Source: Dyadobacter crusticola DSM 16708
GTDB taxonomy: Bacteria; Bacteroidota; Bacteroidia; Cytophagales; Spirosomataceae
Assembly (NCBI RefSeq): GCF_000701505.1
Contig: NZ_JNJB01000004.1
Location: 124,001-188,000, forward strand
Direction of reading: 5' to 3'
Length of the DNA: 64,000 nucleotides
This document shows positions 24,164 through 33,007 of this stretch, piece by piece (position 1 is the stretch's first letter; the number at the start of each line of letters is the position of its first letter). The position numbers and the translations under genes are program-made. The notes below the pieces were generated by a model. That model had not been told where the DNA came from. It was given only the letters and a program-made list of their open reading frames with translations, and did not search any database.

Positions 24164-24985
24164 TTATTCCTGAATAAATGCCAGGATATCCTTATTAATG
24201 GTTTCAGCTTCCGTGGTCGGCATTCCGTGTGGGAAACCTGGATACGTGATCAGTTTGCCATTTTTCAATAGTTTAGCTGCCTTCACTGCGGTGATTTCAT
24301 AAGGCACAATCTGGTCGTCTTCACCATGTAACACCAATACCGGGATATCAACGCTTTGCAGATCTTCGGTAAAGTCAGTTTCAGAAAACGCCTTGATGCA
24401 TTCGTAATGGGCAAGAATGCTTCCCATCATGCCCTGGCGCCACCAGTTGTCACGAATTCCCTGCTTTTCAACTGCGCCTTCGCGATTGTAACCGTAAAAA
24501 GCTTCCGAGAAATCTTTAAAATACTGAGTCCGTTGCGTAGCGGTCATCTTGCGGATTTCATCAAAAACACCCATCGGCACACCGTCGGGATTGTTTTCTG
24601 TTTGTACCATAATCGGCGTTACGGCACTTACCAGCACCGCTTTTGCTACTTTGCCGTTTCCATGTTTGTTCACATAATGTATCACTTCACCACCACCCGT
24701 CGAGTGACCTACATGTATGGCATCTTTAAGGTCCAGGTGCGCTACAAGCTCGGCTACATCTGCGGCGTAAGTATCCATTTCGTGACCTTGATAGGTTTGA
24801 GAAGAACGTCCGTGTCCACGGCGGTCGTGGGCAATGACGCGGAAACCTTTTTCCAGGAAAAACATCATCTGGCTATCCCAGTCGTCGCCGGAAAGTGGCC
24901 AGCCGTGGTGAAAAACAATAGGTTGTCCGGTGCCCCAGTCTTTGTAAAACATGGTGGCCCCATCTCTTAGCTGTAAAGTGCTCAT
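24164..24985 (-). CDS. Alpha/beta hydrolase, non-heme chloroperoxidase-like
   Basis: A 273-residue alpha/beta hydrolase close to the cofactor-free haloperoxidase/esterase group. The oxyanion region is HHGWPLSGDDW. The nucleophile Ser is in GHSTGGGE, the acid in LHGEDDQIVP, and the His in YPGFPHGMPT. There is no signal peptide, so it is cytosolic. Members hydrolyse esters and can carry out perhydrolysis in vitro; the physiological substrate is not known. The strong match of all catalytic motifs makes the family call firm. The upstream region to 25203 (about 217 bp) is a divergent promoter shared with the SIMPL gene. Confidence 0.9.
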   Translation of the reverse strand: MSTLQLRDGATMFYKDWGTGQPIVFHHGWPLSGDDWDSQMMFFLEKGFRVIAHDRRGHGRSSQTYQGHEMDTYAADVAELVAHLDLKDAIHVGHSTGGGEVIHYVNKHGNGKVAKAVLVSAVTPIMVQTENNPDGVPMGVFDEIRKMTATQRTQYFKDFSEAFYGYNREGAVEKQGIRDNWWRQGMMGSILAHYECIKAFSETDFTEDLQSVDIPVLVLHGEDDQIVPYEITAVKAAKLLKNGKLITYPGFPHGMPTTEAETINKDILAFIQE

Positions 24986-25202
24986 GATTTTGTTTTTGAG
25001 AGTGAAAATTACTGCGACAATAACGCAACATTCAAATCACTTTTCAAGCAGCGAGCGTGAATCTTATGTTATGTATTAAGGCTTAGCGGGCGGTTTACGA
25101 GATAAAACACCCTAATAAAAACTCACTTGCCGGAGAATAATCGCATTGCGATACTTTGTGCAGGGCTCTTGATTTTTCATATTCAACTAATAAGTTCTGA
25201 GT

Positions 25203-26177
25203 ATGAAAAAATACATGATTGCAGCTGCTTTCACATTGTCTTTTAGTGTTTCCAAACTCAATGCACAAGTTTCAGGGAATGCGAATGAAGCAATGGGAAA
25301 TGCGCAATATAATGCGGCAAGAGCAAACCCAACTTCGGCATCGCGGTTTTGGGCGGATAATTCAAATGACAGTATCATCACAGTTTCCGTAAAAGGACTA
25401 TTGAACTTAATACCAGACACTTACGTGGCTACTTTCAACATTTTACAAACTGCCGAAACGGCGGAAACGACAGAGCTGCTAATGCAGGACCGGATTGATA
25501 AATTTAAGTCGAAGCTGACTAGCTCAGGCGCCAATGTTAAAGACATGCACGTCGATATGATCTCATTTGTTCCGAAATATGACGTCCAAACTGAGAACAG
25601 ACTTTTCAGCAAATCGTATAATGAGATTCCGACAGGTTTTGAAATGCAGAAGAACGTGAACATACGCTACCACACTGCGGAACAGCTGGATGATTTCGTG
25701 AAGCTAGCGGCGCAGGCCGAGATTTATGATCTGGTGAAAGTGGATTGCTTCCATTCAAAAATGGAAACGTTCAAGGATAGTCTGCGCGCCAAATGCCTTC
25801 TTGAACTGAAAAGTAAGCTTAAATCGTATGAAACGCTGAACATCAACCTGGATACGCTGCGAAAGACGGTCGAGGAAGAATCTCATACCATTTCACCTTC
25901 GTCACGCTATTATAGTTACCAGGCCTTTTCGAGGAGCTCGACCAAACCATTTAAGAAAAACGGTTCGCAGGCCAATGTGAATGAAACTGAAAAGACCACA
26001 TCACGCTACTATATGCCGCTGGGTTTTGAGAGTTTTGACGTAACGATCAATCCGGTAATCCTTGAACCTGTGTTACAACTTACTTTTCAGGTTGTGGTTA
26101 AATATCATTTGAAGCCTTTGAACAAGTATTATCTGATTTCGCCTGCCGGAGAAGCTAAGCGGTTGATTTTGAAGTAA
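25203..26177 (+). CDS. Secreted SIMPL (DUF541)-like protein
   Basis: A 324-residue protein with a signal peptide (MKKYMIAAAFTLSFSVSKLN then AQ). The core resembles the SIMPL/DUF541 fold: ITVSVKGLLNLIPDTYVATF, a helix DRIDKFKSKLTSSGANVKDM, then FEMQKNVNIRY and a second helix-strand unit. The family is named for a mouse signalling protein; bacterial members are periplasmic and their role is unclear. A Ser/Tyr-rich insert lies near residues 225-275 (SSRYYSYQAFSRSS). The domain call is moderate because the conserved glycines are few. Confidence 0.62.
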   Translation: MKKYMIAAAFTLSFSVSKLNAQVSGNANEAMGNAQYNAARANPTSASRFWADNSNDSIITVSVKGLLNLIPDTYVATFNILQTAETAETTELLMQDRIDKFKSKLTSSGANVKDMHVDMISFVPKYDVQTENRLFSKSYNEIPTGFEMQKNVNIRYHTAEQLDDFVKLAAQAEIYDLVKVDCFHSKMETFKDSLRAKCLLELKSKLKSYETLNINLDTLRKTVEEESHTISPSSRYYSYQAFSRSSTKPFKKNGSQANVNETEKTTSRYYMPLGFESFDVTINPVILEPVLQLTFQVVVKYHLKPLNKYYLISPAGEAKRLILK

Positions 26178-26373
26178 AGTACTTCGTATAACATGAAGGC
26201 TCCGGAAGAGCAGCTAAATGGCTTAGAATTTACCATGCTAGTCAAAAGTGAGGTTGTGCGTTACAGGTGAGAAAATAAAGAAAAAAGTGAGGTAAGGGAA
26301 AAATCAACTGCGTTTTAGCTAATTTGAACGCGATTCTTCATCCGCCGATCTGGCGCAACTAAACCTTGAAAAC

Positions 26374-26796
26374 ATGATCAAACCACTTTATCCCTGCCTT
26401 TGGTTCGATGGGAATGCCAAAGATGCCGCAGACTACTATTGCTCGATTTTCAAAAGCTCCAAAATCACATCTGAAAACCCGATGGTGGTAACTTTTGAGC
26501 TCAATGGTTTCAAATTCATGGGACTGAATGGCGGGCCGCACTACAAATTTTCACCTGCAACTTCCTTTGTCGTGGAATGCGATACGCAGGAAGAAATCGA
26601 TTACTACTGGGAAAGGCTCGGCGAGGGCGGCTCGTTTAATCAATGCGGCTGGCTGGATGATAAGTTTGGAATGTCATGGCAAATCGTGCCTTCTGTGTTG
26701 CAAAAGCTGATGTCAGATCCCGAAAAGGCTCCCCGCGTAATGGAAGCTTTTATGCAAATGTCAAAGTTTGACATTGCGGCATTAGAGAGTGCCTGA
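26374..26796 (+). CDS. PhnB-like VOC protein (3-demethylubiquinone methyltransferase-like fold)
   Basis: A 140-residue protein typical of the PF06983 group: PCLWFDGNAKDAADYYCSIF at the start, FELNGFKFMGLNGGPHYKF in the middle, EEIDYYWERLGEGG, CGWLDDKFGMSWQIVPSVL, and MQMSKFDIAALESA at the end. Despite the family's old name, these are not methyltransferases. Structures show small dimeric VOC proteins of unknown substrate. It is a single gene between the SIMPL and hydrolase genes, 54 bp ahead of the latter. Confidence 0.9.
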   Translation: MIKPLYPCLWFDGNAKDAADYYCSIFKSSKITSENPMVVTFELNGFKFMGLNGGPHYKFSPATSFVVECDTQEEIDYYWERLGEGGSFNQCGWLDDKFGMSWQIVPSVLQKLMSDPEKAPRVMEAFMQMSKFDIAALESA

Positions 26797-26850
26797 TCCA
26801 GCATTTCTAATGCCGGTGATTATTTAAGTATCGTTTTTATTCTTGATTAT

Positions 26851-27723
26851 ATGTTTAAACTCATTCTTACCACAGTTTTTTCATTCTCTTTTCTGATTTC
26901 AAATGCACAGCTTGTAGCTGATTCTCTTGCTATCGAAGGCAAGTACCGCGTTTTTGTTCATGATAAATCCGTTAAAATCAAGCCCGGTGCCAGCCTGGTG
27001 TTCGTCATGCACGGGTCCGGTGGTGAACCAATGGGATTGGTACCTCGGGCTGCCAGGCTGCAAGCACGGGCGGAAGCTGAAAATGTGGTGCTGGTATATC
27101 CGGCAGGCTACAAAAGGTACTGGAATGAATGCCGCAAAGCTTCCACAGCTGTCGCGAATACCGAGAATGTAAATGAAGAAGCGTTCTTCTCAGGTATGAT
27201 CGATTATTTTTCCAAACTGTACAAGATCAACAAGGCACATGTTTTTGCCACGGGTTTCTCCGGCGGCGGACATATGTCGTACAAGCTGGCAATGACCATG
27301 CCCGACAAGATCAAAGCGATTTCGGCAATTGTCGCCAATTTGCCGACACCAGAAAACATGGACTGCTCCCCTGTGAACAGGCCCATTCCCGTGATGATCA
27401 CCAATGGGACTGCCGATGAAACAAACCCCTACAACGGAGGGGAAGTAAAAACTTCTGGTGTAACGCTCGGCCATGTACGTGCTACAGAAGAATCTTTCCA
27501 ATACTGGGCCAAGCTCGACGGATACTCCGGTTCACCAACAAAATCAATGTTCCCAGACGCAGATCCCGGTAACAACACTACCATCGAAAAATATACTTAT
27601 TTACAAAAAGGCAAGCCGGAAGTCACGCTTTTGAAAGTGATCAATGGAAAGCACGAGTTCGTGACTGATTTCGATATGTTCGAAGAATCGTGGGAGTTTT
27701 TCAAGCGGCAGATGAAGAAGTAA
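26851..27723 (+). CDS. Secreted PHB-depolymerase-like esterase
   Basis: A 290-residue exported alpha/beta hydrolase of the LpqC/polyhydroxybutyrate depolymerase-like group. Signal peptide MFKLILTTVFSFSFLISNAQ. The oxyanion segment is VFVMHGSGGEPMGL, the nucleophile is in TGFSGGGHM, the acid is probably in NGTADETNPYNGG, and the His is in NGKHEF. The family includes feruloyl and acetylxylan esterases. The two Cys residues (NECRKA, MDCSP) may form a disulfide. Polyester or plant-polymer esters are plausible substrates, but nothing nearby decides between them. Confidence 0.85.
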   Translation: MFKLILTTVFSFSFLISNAQLVADSLAIEGKYRVFVHDKSVKIKPGASLVFVMHGSGGEPMGLVPRAARLQARAEAENVVLVYPAGYKRYWNECRKASTAVANTENVNEEAFFSGMIDYFSKLYKINKAHVFATGFSGGGHMSYKLAMTMPDKIKAISAIVANLPTPENMDCSPVNRPIPVMITNGTADETNPYNGGEVKTSGVTLGHVRATEESFQYWAKLDGYSGSPTKSMFPDADPGNNTTIEKYTYLQKGKPEVTLLKVINGKHEFVTDFDMFEESWEFFKRQMKK

Positions 27724-27859
27724 TGGCCGGTACCGGAGGTAAGGTGGTTGTATTTGTGGAACTATTTTTCGTCAGATAATTCTAAAAAATATAAACTTTG
27801 TACTTTTAGGTTACAAATACAACCTCCATTTATCACCTGGTACATTCAACTACGGCTTC

Positions 27860-29431
27860 ATGAAAAAACTGCTGCTACCCATTCTTTTTTTGGCATTCAC
27901 CTGCCAAGTTTTTGGTCAATCCGGGAAGAATATACCAATCACTACTTCGGAGGCAGGTAAGGATTATCGCACTAATACTCCACTGATTGCCAAGAAATAC
28001 CAGTTTGCATTACCCGTTTTTCGCTTCTACCCTTCTCCCGAGCAACACGCGATGACAGTTTTACTGCGCAAGAAGACTGCAACCACCGATCTCTGGAAAA
28101 TATCAGGAAGGCTGACCCGGATCGATATGGACAACGGGCTGGCTAAATGGGACAAAAAGTATAATTATGGCGCGACTTCGGTACAGCAGGTTGACAACGT
28201 GATTATGGACCAAAGAGGGGCTAAACTATCCAGATTGAACCCGGAAGACGGAAAGCCGATCTGGAAACGACAAAGTACAGCCTACCGCGTATACCCTGAG
28301 CTCAACCTGGCATTGTGCTACGATTACGGCACTACTGGTTCTAATACACTTCATGGCGTTAATCTTAAAACAGGGCAGTCCATGTGGCGGCGGGAAGTGC
28401 CCGGTGAATTTGGCTGGCAGAAAACTGAAATGCTCGACGATACTACTTTGATGGTCATCTCCGAGGGGCTGCATACCGTAGGATTAACAGATGGAAAAGG
28501 TTGGGCAATTAACAGGGTTGCTCATGCCAAAAAGACAGATATGGCGAAAGTCGGACTGACTGTTCTCGGCGGGGTGGCTGCTGCGTCGGCAGGATATATG
28601 TTGATACCCACCAGCGGCTTTTCCGATTACCTGCTGAACATTTCATCCAACGTACTGCATTCGGGCGACGTATTTTATTTTGCCGCAAAAGAGAAAATCA
28701 GTTGCCACACCTGGGATGGGGAAAAGGTCTGGGAGACAGATCTGAACCGCAAAAAAACAAGTAAATCTCACCTGTTCCGCGAGGGGAATGTCATTTACAT
28801 GCTCAACATGGGACGCGCGTCCAAATACGGAAGACTGACTGCATTGGGCAATCCGTACGTAGCCGCATTTGATGCCGAAACCGGTAAAGAGCTGTTTTTG
28901 AAAGAATGGGAGGAGCGTAAAAATTTCGTAGCCGATTACATGGTACAGGGCAATGAGCTGTACCTGCTGTACCGCGACAAAGTGGATATCCAGCGCTTTT
29001 CGCCGGAAGGTTTAATGCAGAAATACGTGGTACGCATCGACGAAAAGGCAAACATGCACTCATTTGTTTCCGATCAGGTTTTCATTAAGCACGATAGTAC
29101 TTTTACACAGGCTAGCCTGGATCAGGAGCACTTTTACCTTTTCTCCGAAACGGGCGAGCTTTTCAGGTTTAATAATGATTTTGAGACATTTGAAAAAGTA
29201 AATGCAAAATCCATTTACGAAAAGTACATGGAAACCAACGGCTACATATTCCTGGGAGATAAAACGGGAACTTTCATCCTGGATCGGGGAACACTGCGCG
29301 AAGTAGCGCAATGCAATGCGCCGGTAAACTCGCAGCTTTATGAGAACAAGCTGTATTATAAAAACAACAAAAGCATCTACGAGCTGGATATCAGCACATT
29401 TCTATCTAAAAAGCTAGCGGGAAGCAATTAA
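27860..29431 (+). CDS. Secreted PQQ-like beta-propeller protein
   Basis: A 523-residue exported protein with signal peptide MKKLLLPILFLAFTCQVFGQ. From about residue 80 onward it shows repeated propeller blades of the PQQ/pyrrolo-quinoline-like kind: ISGRLTRIDMDNGLAKWDKK, LSRLNPEDGKPIWKR, LHGVNLKTGQSMWRRE and VAAFDAETGKELFLKEWEER. A Gly/Ala-rich hydrophobic stretch (VLGGVAAASAGYMLIP) interrupts near residue 240. It is probably a periplasmic or surface binding protein rather than a PQQ dehydrogenase, since no dehydrogenase catalytic motifs are seen. The stop is 78 bp before the imuA start, and the imuA operator begins 23 bp after it. Confidence 0.82.
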   Translation: MKKLLLPILFLAFTCQVFGQSGKNIPITTSEAGKDYRTNTPLIAKKYQFALPVFRFYPSPEQHAMTVLLRKKTATTDLWKISGRLTRIDMDNGLAKWDKKYNYGATSVQQVDNVIMDQRGAKLSRLNPEDGKPIWKRQSTAYRVYPELNLALCYDYGTTGSNTLHGVNLKTGQSMWRREVPGEFGWQKTEMLDDTTLMVISEGLHTVGLTDGKGWAINRVAHAKKTDMAKVGLTVLGGVAAASAGYMLIPTSGFSDYLLNISSNVLHSGDVFYFAAKEKISCHTWDGEKVWETDLNRKKTSKSHLFREGNVIYMLNMGRASKYGRLTALGNPYVAAFDAETGKELFLKEWEERKNFVADYMVQGNELYLLYRDKVDIQRFSPEGLMQKYVVRIDEKANMHSFVSDQVFIKHDSTFTQASLDQEHFYLFSETGELFRFNNDFETFEKVNAKSIYEKYMETNGYIFLGDKTGTFILDRGTLREVAQCNAPVNSQLYENKLYYKNNKSIYELDISTFLSKKLAGSN

Positions 29432-29454
29432 GCCTTGTAGTTGATGTTACAAAT

Positions 29455-29494
29455 TGGTATCATTGGAATCATTATTATGGTATTAAAAATACCA
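29455..29494. promoter_or_regulatory. SOS-like palindromes before imuA
   Basis: The site at 29478-29494 reads TGGTA-TTAAAAA-TACCA; its arms are in fact perfect over 7 bp. It ends 15 bp before the imuA ATG at 29510. A weaker copy, TGGTA-TCATTGG-AATCA, lies at 29455-29471, again 23 bp away. The main site matches the imuB/dinD site (14054-14070, reverse complement) at 14 of 17 positions. A repressor bound here would cover the transcription start region of imuA. Confidence 0.6.
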
Positions 29495-29509
29495 ACACTC
29501 AATATTCCT

Positions 29510-30250
29510 ATGAAATCATCAGCAAGCAAATCTGCTATTCTTGAACAATTACAGAACGAAATCTTGACATTGCAGGGATACCGCGCCCCGGCGATCGACA
29601 AACGCATTGATTTTGGATTAGGGCCCATAGAAACGGCTTTTCCGAACCAGATCTTCCCGACTGGCGCTGTGCACGAATTTATTACCGACGCGCCTGAGAA
29701 TGCAGCAGCGACGACAGGCTTTGTAGCGGCGTTACTCGGACCATTAATGAAGATCAACGACTTCTGTTTGTGGATCAGTTTGAACCGGACTGTCTTCCCT
29801 CCCGGTCTGGCATTTTTTGGAGTACAGCCTGAGCGGATCATTTTTATAGATTTAAAAAAGCAATCTGACCTGCTCTGGGCCATTGAGGAATCCTTGAAAT
29901 GCCCGGCACTGGCAGCAGTGGTAGGTGAAATTCCCGAAGTTACCCTTACGGAATCGCGACGTTTACAGCTGGCGGTAGAACAAAGCCGCGTTACAGGTTT
30001 TCTGCTGCGTCACAATCCGCGGAGTGCAAATACGCTGGCGAGCGTTTCGCGCTGGAAGATCACTCCGCTGCCGAGCCAGCTGGAACCGGGAATGCCGGGA
30101 GTAGGGTATCCCCGCTGGAATGTGCAGCTACAAAAAGTCAGGAATGGCGAGCCGGGGGAATGGGAAGTTGAATGGAGAGCCGGCTCATTTCAGCACATTC
30201 AAAAACGCAGCTCAGCCGCAGAAAACAAGGATTTACTTCAAACCGGATAA
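29510..30250 (+). CDS. imuA: ImuA, RecA-like mutasome accessory protein
   Basis: A 246-residue protein of the ImuA group, the third partner of ImuB and DnaE2. The order of motifs is typical: LEQLQNEILTLQGY at the N-terminus, IDFGLGPIETAFPNQIFPTG, AVHEFI, CLWISLNRTVFPPGLAFFGV, a strand ending RIIFIDLK, and RHNPRSANTLASVSRWKI. The RecA-like core lacks a standard G-x-x-x-x-G-K-T loop, as is usual for ImuA. The ATG at 29510 is used. Upstream in-frame ATGs would place the coding start inside or before the palindromic operator and give a non-conserved leader. It is a lone gene, about 15.5 kb from imuB and on the other strand. Confidence 0.9.
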   Translation: MKSSASKSAILEQLQNEILTLQGYRAPAIDKRIDFGLGPIETAFPNQIFPTGAVHEFITDAPENAAATTGFVAALLGPLMKINDFCLWISLNRTVFPPGLAFFGVQPERIIFIDLKKQSDLLWAIEESLKCPALAAVVGEIPEVTLTESRRLQLAVEQSRVTGFLLRHNPRSANTLASVSRWKITPLPSQLEPGMPGVGYPRWNVQLQKVRNGEPGEWEVEWRAGSFQHIQKRSSAAENKDLLQTG

Positions 30251-30294
30251 GCAGGAGCTGCAAAATTTACCAAAGCAAAACATATACTTCACTG

Positions 30295-30336
30295 CCACGA
30301 TATTGCCTGATGTACATGCACCTGGCAATATCGTGG
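30295..30336. terminator. Hairpin between convergent imuA and SRPBCC genes
   Basis: A perfect 13-bp inverted repeat, CCACGATATTGCC/GGCAATATCGTGG, with a 16-nt loop. It lies 45 bp after the imuA stop and 22 bp from the stop of the convergent SRPBCC gene. It lacks a T tract on either side, so it may slow rather than fully stop transcription. Confidence 0.5.
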
Positions 30337-30357
30337 AATATTGGTAATGGAAAATCC

Positions 30358-30858
30358 CTAGGCCTGCTTTTCGAGCAGTTCGTCCAGATTGCCCAGTCCC
30401 ATTTCAAATCCTTCTTTGAAGCCCATTTCCAATGTGGTTTCCAGATGCGCCAATTCTTCGAACGTGATTTGCATGGAAACAACTGTCTGCCCACCCTGTT
30501 CATTGAATTGGTTGTTCCAATGCGATCCGGGCAACTCATCATTCAGATTCCCGTTTTCATCACAAAATGCATCTTTGGCTGAAAACGAAGTCAAAGGGTT
30601 GATCGTCTCATAATCGACACGCGCCCAATGCTCCTCCCCTTCCGGGCCAACCATCGCGTAAAGCCAGTTCCCGCCTTCCCGAAAATCCATTGCCTTGGTT
30701 CTTGCTTTCCATGGTTTTGGCGCCCACCATTGGTCAAGAAGCGCAGGCTCCGTCCAGGCAGCCCATACTTTCACAATTGGTGCTGCAAAGGCACGCTCCA
30801 CATTGATCTTCTTGTTTGCTTTGTCCACTTCGAAATTCATCAACAAGTTACTGTTCAT
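30358..30858 (-). CDS. SRPBCC (AHSA1-like) domain protein
   Basis: A 166-residue START-like protein of the AHSA1 branch. It has [20 protein letters not shown] at the first helix, [26 protein letters not shown], then [20 protein letters not shown] and GNLDELL at the C-terminus. W-A-P-K-P-W is a family hallmark. Its start overlaps the end of the ArsR gene by 11 bp, implying coupled expression. An alternative start at 30840 would remove the overlap. The ligand is unknown. It is the second such ArsR-SRPBCC pair in the window and is clearly diverged from the one at 1249. Confidence 0.88.
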   Translation of the reverse strand: MNSNLLMNFEVDKANKKINVERAFAAPIVKVWAAWTEPALLDQWWAPKPWKARTKAMDFREGGNWLYAMVGPEGEEHWARVDYETINPLTSFSAKDAFCDENGNLNDELPGSHWNNQFNEQGGQTVVSMQITFEELAHLETTLEMGFKEGFEMGLGNLDELLEKQA

Positions 30859-31186
30859 AATCCTCTGTTTTTAAGTTAATTAATACTTGATCAAGTTGAT
30901 TAAACCGGTCTTCCCATAGCTTTTTGAACTGCGCCAGCCACTGGTCGACCTCCTTCATTTGCATTGCATTGAAATGATAATAGATTTCCCTTCCCGACAC
31001 CTGCTGGGTCACAAGCTCGCATTCAGTAAGTACCTTAATGTGTTTTGAAACTGCCTGCCGGGATGTTTGAAAATGCTCCGCCAGCGCATTCGGCGTCATA
31101 GCCTGCAATGCGATCATACTCAATATTGCGCGCCGCGTCGGGTCGGCAATCGCTTGAAAAACGTCTCTTCTTAACTCCTTTGGCAT
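30848..31186 (-). CDS. ArsR-family winged-helix repressor
   Basis: A 112-residue one-domain regulator: [20 protein letters not shown], then [20 protein letters not shown] as recognition helix region, then [20 protein letters not shown]. It is a paralogue of the protein at 518 with the same [15 protein letters not shown] opening but a different recognition helix (TSRQAVSKH against MSQPAISKH). No metal-site cysteines are present. The start at 31186 is chosen because the codons before it run through the operator. It likely represses itself and the overlapping SRPBCC gene via the sites at 31192-31233. Confidence 0.88.
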   Translation of the reverse strand: MPKELRRDVFQAIADPTRRAILSMIALQAMTPNALAEHFQTSRQAVSKHIKVLTECELVTQQVSGREIYYHFNAMQMKEVDQWLAQFKKLWEDRFNQLDQVLINLKTEDYEQ

Positions 31187-31191
31187 GACGT

Positions 31192-31233
31192 GCAACTTTA
31201 TAGTTGCGAATATACACGCAACTTTCCGGTTGC
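31192..31233. promoter_or_regulatory. Doubled palindromic operator before second ArsR gene
   Basis: Two 16-bp palindromes: GCAACT-TTAT-AGTTGC at 31192-31207 and GCAAC-TTTCCG-GTTGC at 31218-31233, 26 bp apart start to start. They begin 5 bp upstream of the ArsR start codon on the minus strand. The layout mirrors the operator at 457-500, but the half-site is GCAAC rather than ATAACC, so the two paralogues probably do not cross-regulate. Confidence 0.7.
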
Positions 31234-31313
31234 GCAAATTTTTAAATTAAAATCTTGCTTCCATTTGACTCAATAAAGAACAAAACTTATATTTAAGTAA
31301 ATTATATATAGAT

Positions 31314-31826
31314 ATGAACATACTCATCAAACTTCCGGCACTTTTTATGTTATTTCTGCTCCCGTTTGTAACCTCCCGTTGCCAGAAACACCCGGGCCTG
31401 CGGAATGAAATGGTGATAGATACAAACGCTGTTATCATTAACAAAACGCCTTCCAGCTACCCGATTGACAACATGCCCAATGCGCTTGACCCAAGCGCAA
31501 CGATGATCCCACACAATGAAGAACTGATCTGCACGGATACCGATCCCGAATTTCCGGGAGGCAACAAAGCTATGTACCAGTTCTTTAAAAAGTACCTCAA
31601 GAAGCCAGAAGCCGCTTCGAGAGCGCGTGTGATTGGCAAAGTTTATGTTTCATTTATGATTGCCCGAGATGGTGAAATCGGCGACGCTACTATATTGAAA
31701 GGAATTGGATTTGGCTGTGACGAGGAAGCGCTCAGGGTAGTTTTGTTAATGCCAAAATGGAAGCCCGCTCAGAAAGACGGAGAACCGATCAGTTCGAGGT
31801 ACTCCTTGCCGGTAATATTTGAGTAA
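31314..31826 (+). CDS. Secreted TonB C-terminal-like energy transducer domain protein
   Basis: A 170-residue protein with an N-terminal hydrophobic segment (LPALFMLFLLPFVTS) and a C-terminal TonB box-binding domain: EFPGGNKAMYQFFKKYLKKP, GKVYVSFMIARDGEIGDATI, CDEEALRVVLLMPKWKPAQK and YSLPVIFE. The P-G-G-x-x-x-x-x-x-F and W-K-P-A motifs are classic for Bacteroidota TonB proteins. It lacks the long proline-rich spacer of full TonB, so it is one of the short, often orphan paralogues. A Cys after the hydrophobic run could allow lipidation, but the lipobox is poor. Confidence 0.85.
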   Translation: MNILIKLPALFMLFLLPFVTSRCQKHPGLRNEMVIDTNAVIINKTPSSYPIDNMPNALDPSATMIPHNEELICTDTDPEFPGGNKAMYQFFKKYLKKPEAASRARVIGKVYVSFMIARDGEIGDATILKGIGFGCDEEALRVVLLMPKWKPAQKDGEPISSRYSLPVIFE

Positions 31827-32021
31827 GTGTCAGCCCTGAAATGCAAAATCGCGCAGAACCCGGAGGCGCTGCACGATCTCATTCTGATTAAGGAGAGCTC
31901 ACGCGGTTTTAAGAGCGTTTACGTAATGTAAATATAAGCTACCCTCCCTTCTCCTGATCAGGAAGTTAACCAGCGTCGGTTTTTTTCGTATTAAATCGGT
32001 GTTTCAGCTAACGAAGTAAAT

Positions 32022-32786
32022 CTACCTGCTGCGCACTACATTTAGTTCAGCGATCAGCTCCGATCTTCTGCCTTCCGGAATGGGTATAATGTGGTTTCCC
32101 ATCACGATCTGGGATGCGCTCATTCTTGTAATATGATCGAGATTGATCACATGCTTGCGCGATAGTTTGAAAAACGTCGGTTTGAGTTCCGGGAAGATCC
32201 GGCCGATGTTGGGAGAAATGTGAATGTGATTGTATGTCTTTCCGGGATAGAGCTTTACAAACTCCTCCGTGGTCAGATAGAGCCTCGCGTAAGGTCCGTC
32301 TGCTTCAATAAAAAGAATGTTATTCTGCTTTACCTGAATGTGTTCCTTGTCAGTAAAAAACACAATGTGTTCTGTCTGGTTTGTTTTGGCAGCCGGCAAA
32401 TTACCCGCTTGAAAGTTGTGCAATGCAAGGTTGATCTGCACCACCAGCTCGTTGGAGCGTACCGGTTTTTCAAGAAAAGCCGCCGGGTAAGTTGATTGGC
32501 TTCGTTCGGCGATCTCTTCGTAAGCATCTTCACCGGTTATGTATATAATCGGTATCCATTTGATCCGTAATAATTCCTGTGCAGTTGCAATCCCATCTTC
32601 GGGCCCGTCCAGTTTCATATCAATCAAGGCAAGGTCCGCACTTTGCTTTTTCATGATAGAAACAGCCTCTGTCAGGTTTCTGGCCACTCCGCTGATTACA
32701 AAACCTTTTCCGCCTAAATCAACTTCCAGGTGTCTCGATAGCAATTGATTATCCTCTACGATAAGAATTTTTGCGGCTGCGCTCAT
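32022..32786 (-). CDS. LytTR-type response regulator
   Basis: A 254-residue regulator with a receiver domain (ILIVEDNQLLSRHLEVDL, phospho-acceptor Asp near residue 56 in LALIDMKLDG, the conserved Thr in IYITGEDAY and Lys in FLEKPV) and a C-terminal LytTR DNA-binding domain (ILFIEADGPYARLYL, FFKLSRKHVINLDHI). It is not next to a kinase. In many Bacteroidota, regulators of this exact layout work with TPR-HisKA_2 kinases like the one at 6390, but the two are 24 kb apart and the link is a guess. Its targets are unknown. Confidence 0.9.
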   Translation of the reverse strand: MSAAAKILIVEDNQLLSRHLEVDLGGKGFVISGVARNLTEAVSIMKKQSADLALIDMKLDGPEDGIATAQELLRIKWIPIIYITGEDAYEEIAERSQSTYPAAFLEKPVRSNELVVQINLALHNFQAGNLPAAKTNQTEHIVFFTDKEHIQVKQNNILFIEADGPYARLYLTTEEFVKLYPGKTYNHIHISPNIGRIFPELKPTFFKLSRKHVINLDHITRMSASQIVMGNHIIPIPEGRRSELIAELNVVRSR

Positions 32787-33007
32787 ATCAATGCAGGCAT
32801 GTTAGCAAGGCTAACAATAAAAGGATTTAAGATTTTTTCATGTTTACGCACTCGGGCCTAATATAACCTGAAGTAAACCTAGTCTTTAATTCTCCTAATG
32901 TCAATTGCTTTAACAGAAATAGTTCGACAGTCCGTCGCATGGATTTGGACGCAATGCAAATCGGTATAGTTCAACAATGCGTTGACCGAAATCCGCCTGA
33001 TCCACTG

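Noticed and set aside
29441-29512. Longer ImuA start
   Set aside because: It would add a hydrophobic leader encoded by the palindromic operator region; ImuA is cytosolic, and the ATG at 29510 gives a normal N-terminus.
32787-33007. Possible small gene between the LytTR regulator and the NmrA-like gene
   Set aside because: The open frame there overlaps the NmrA-like coding end in antisense and has no protein-like composition.
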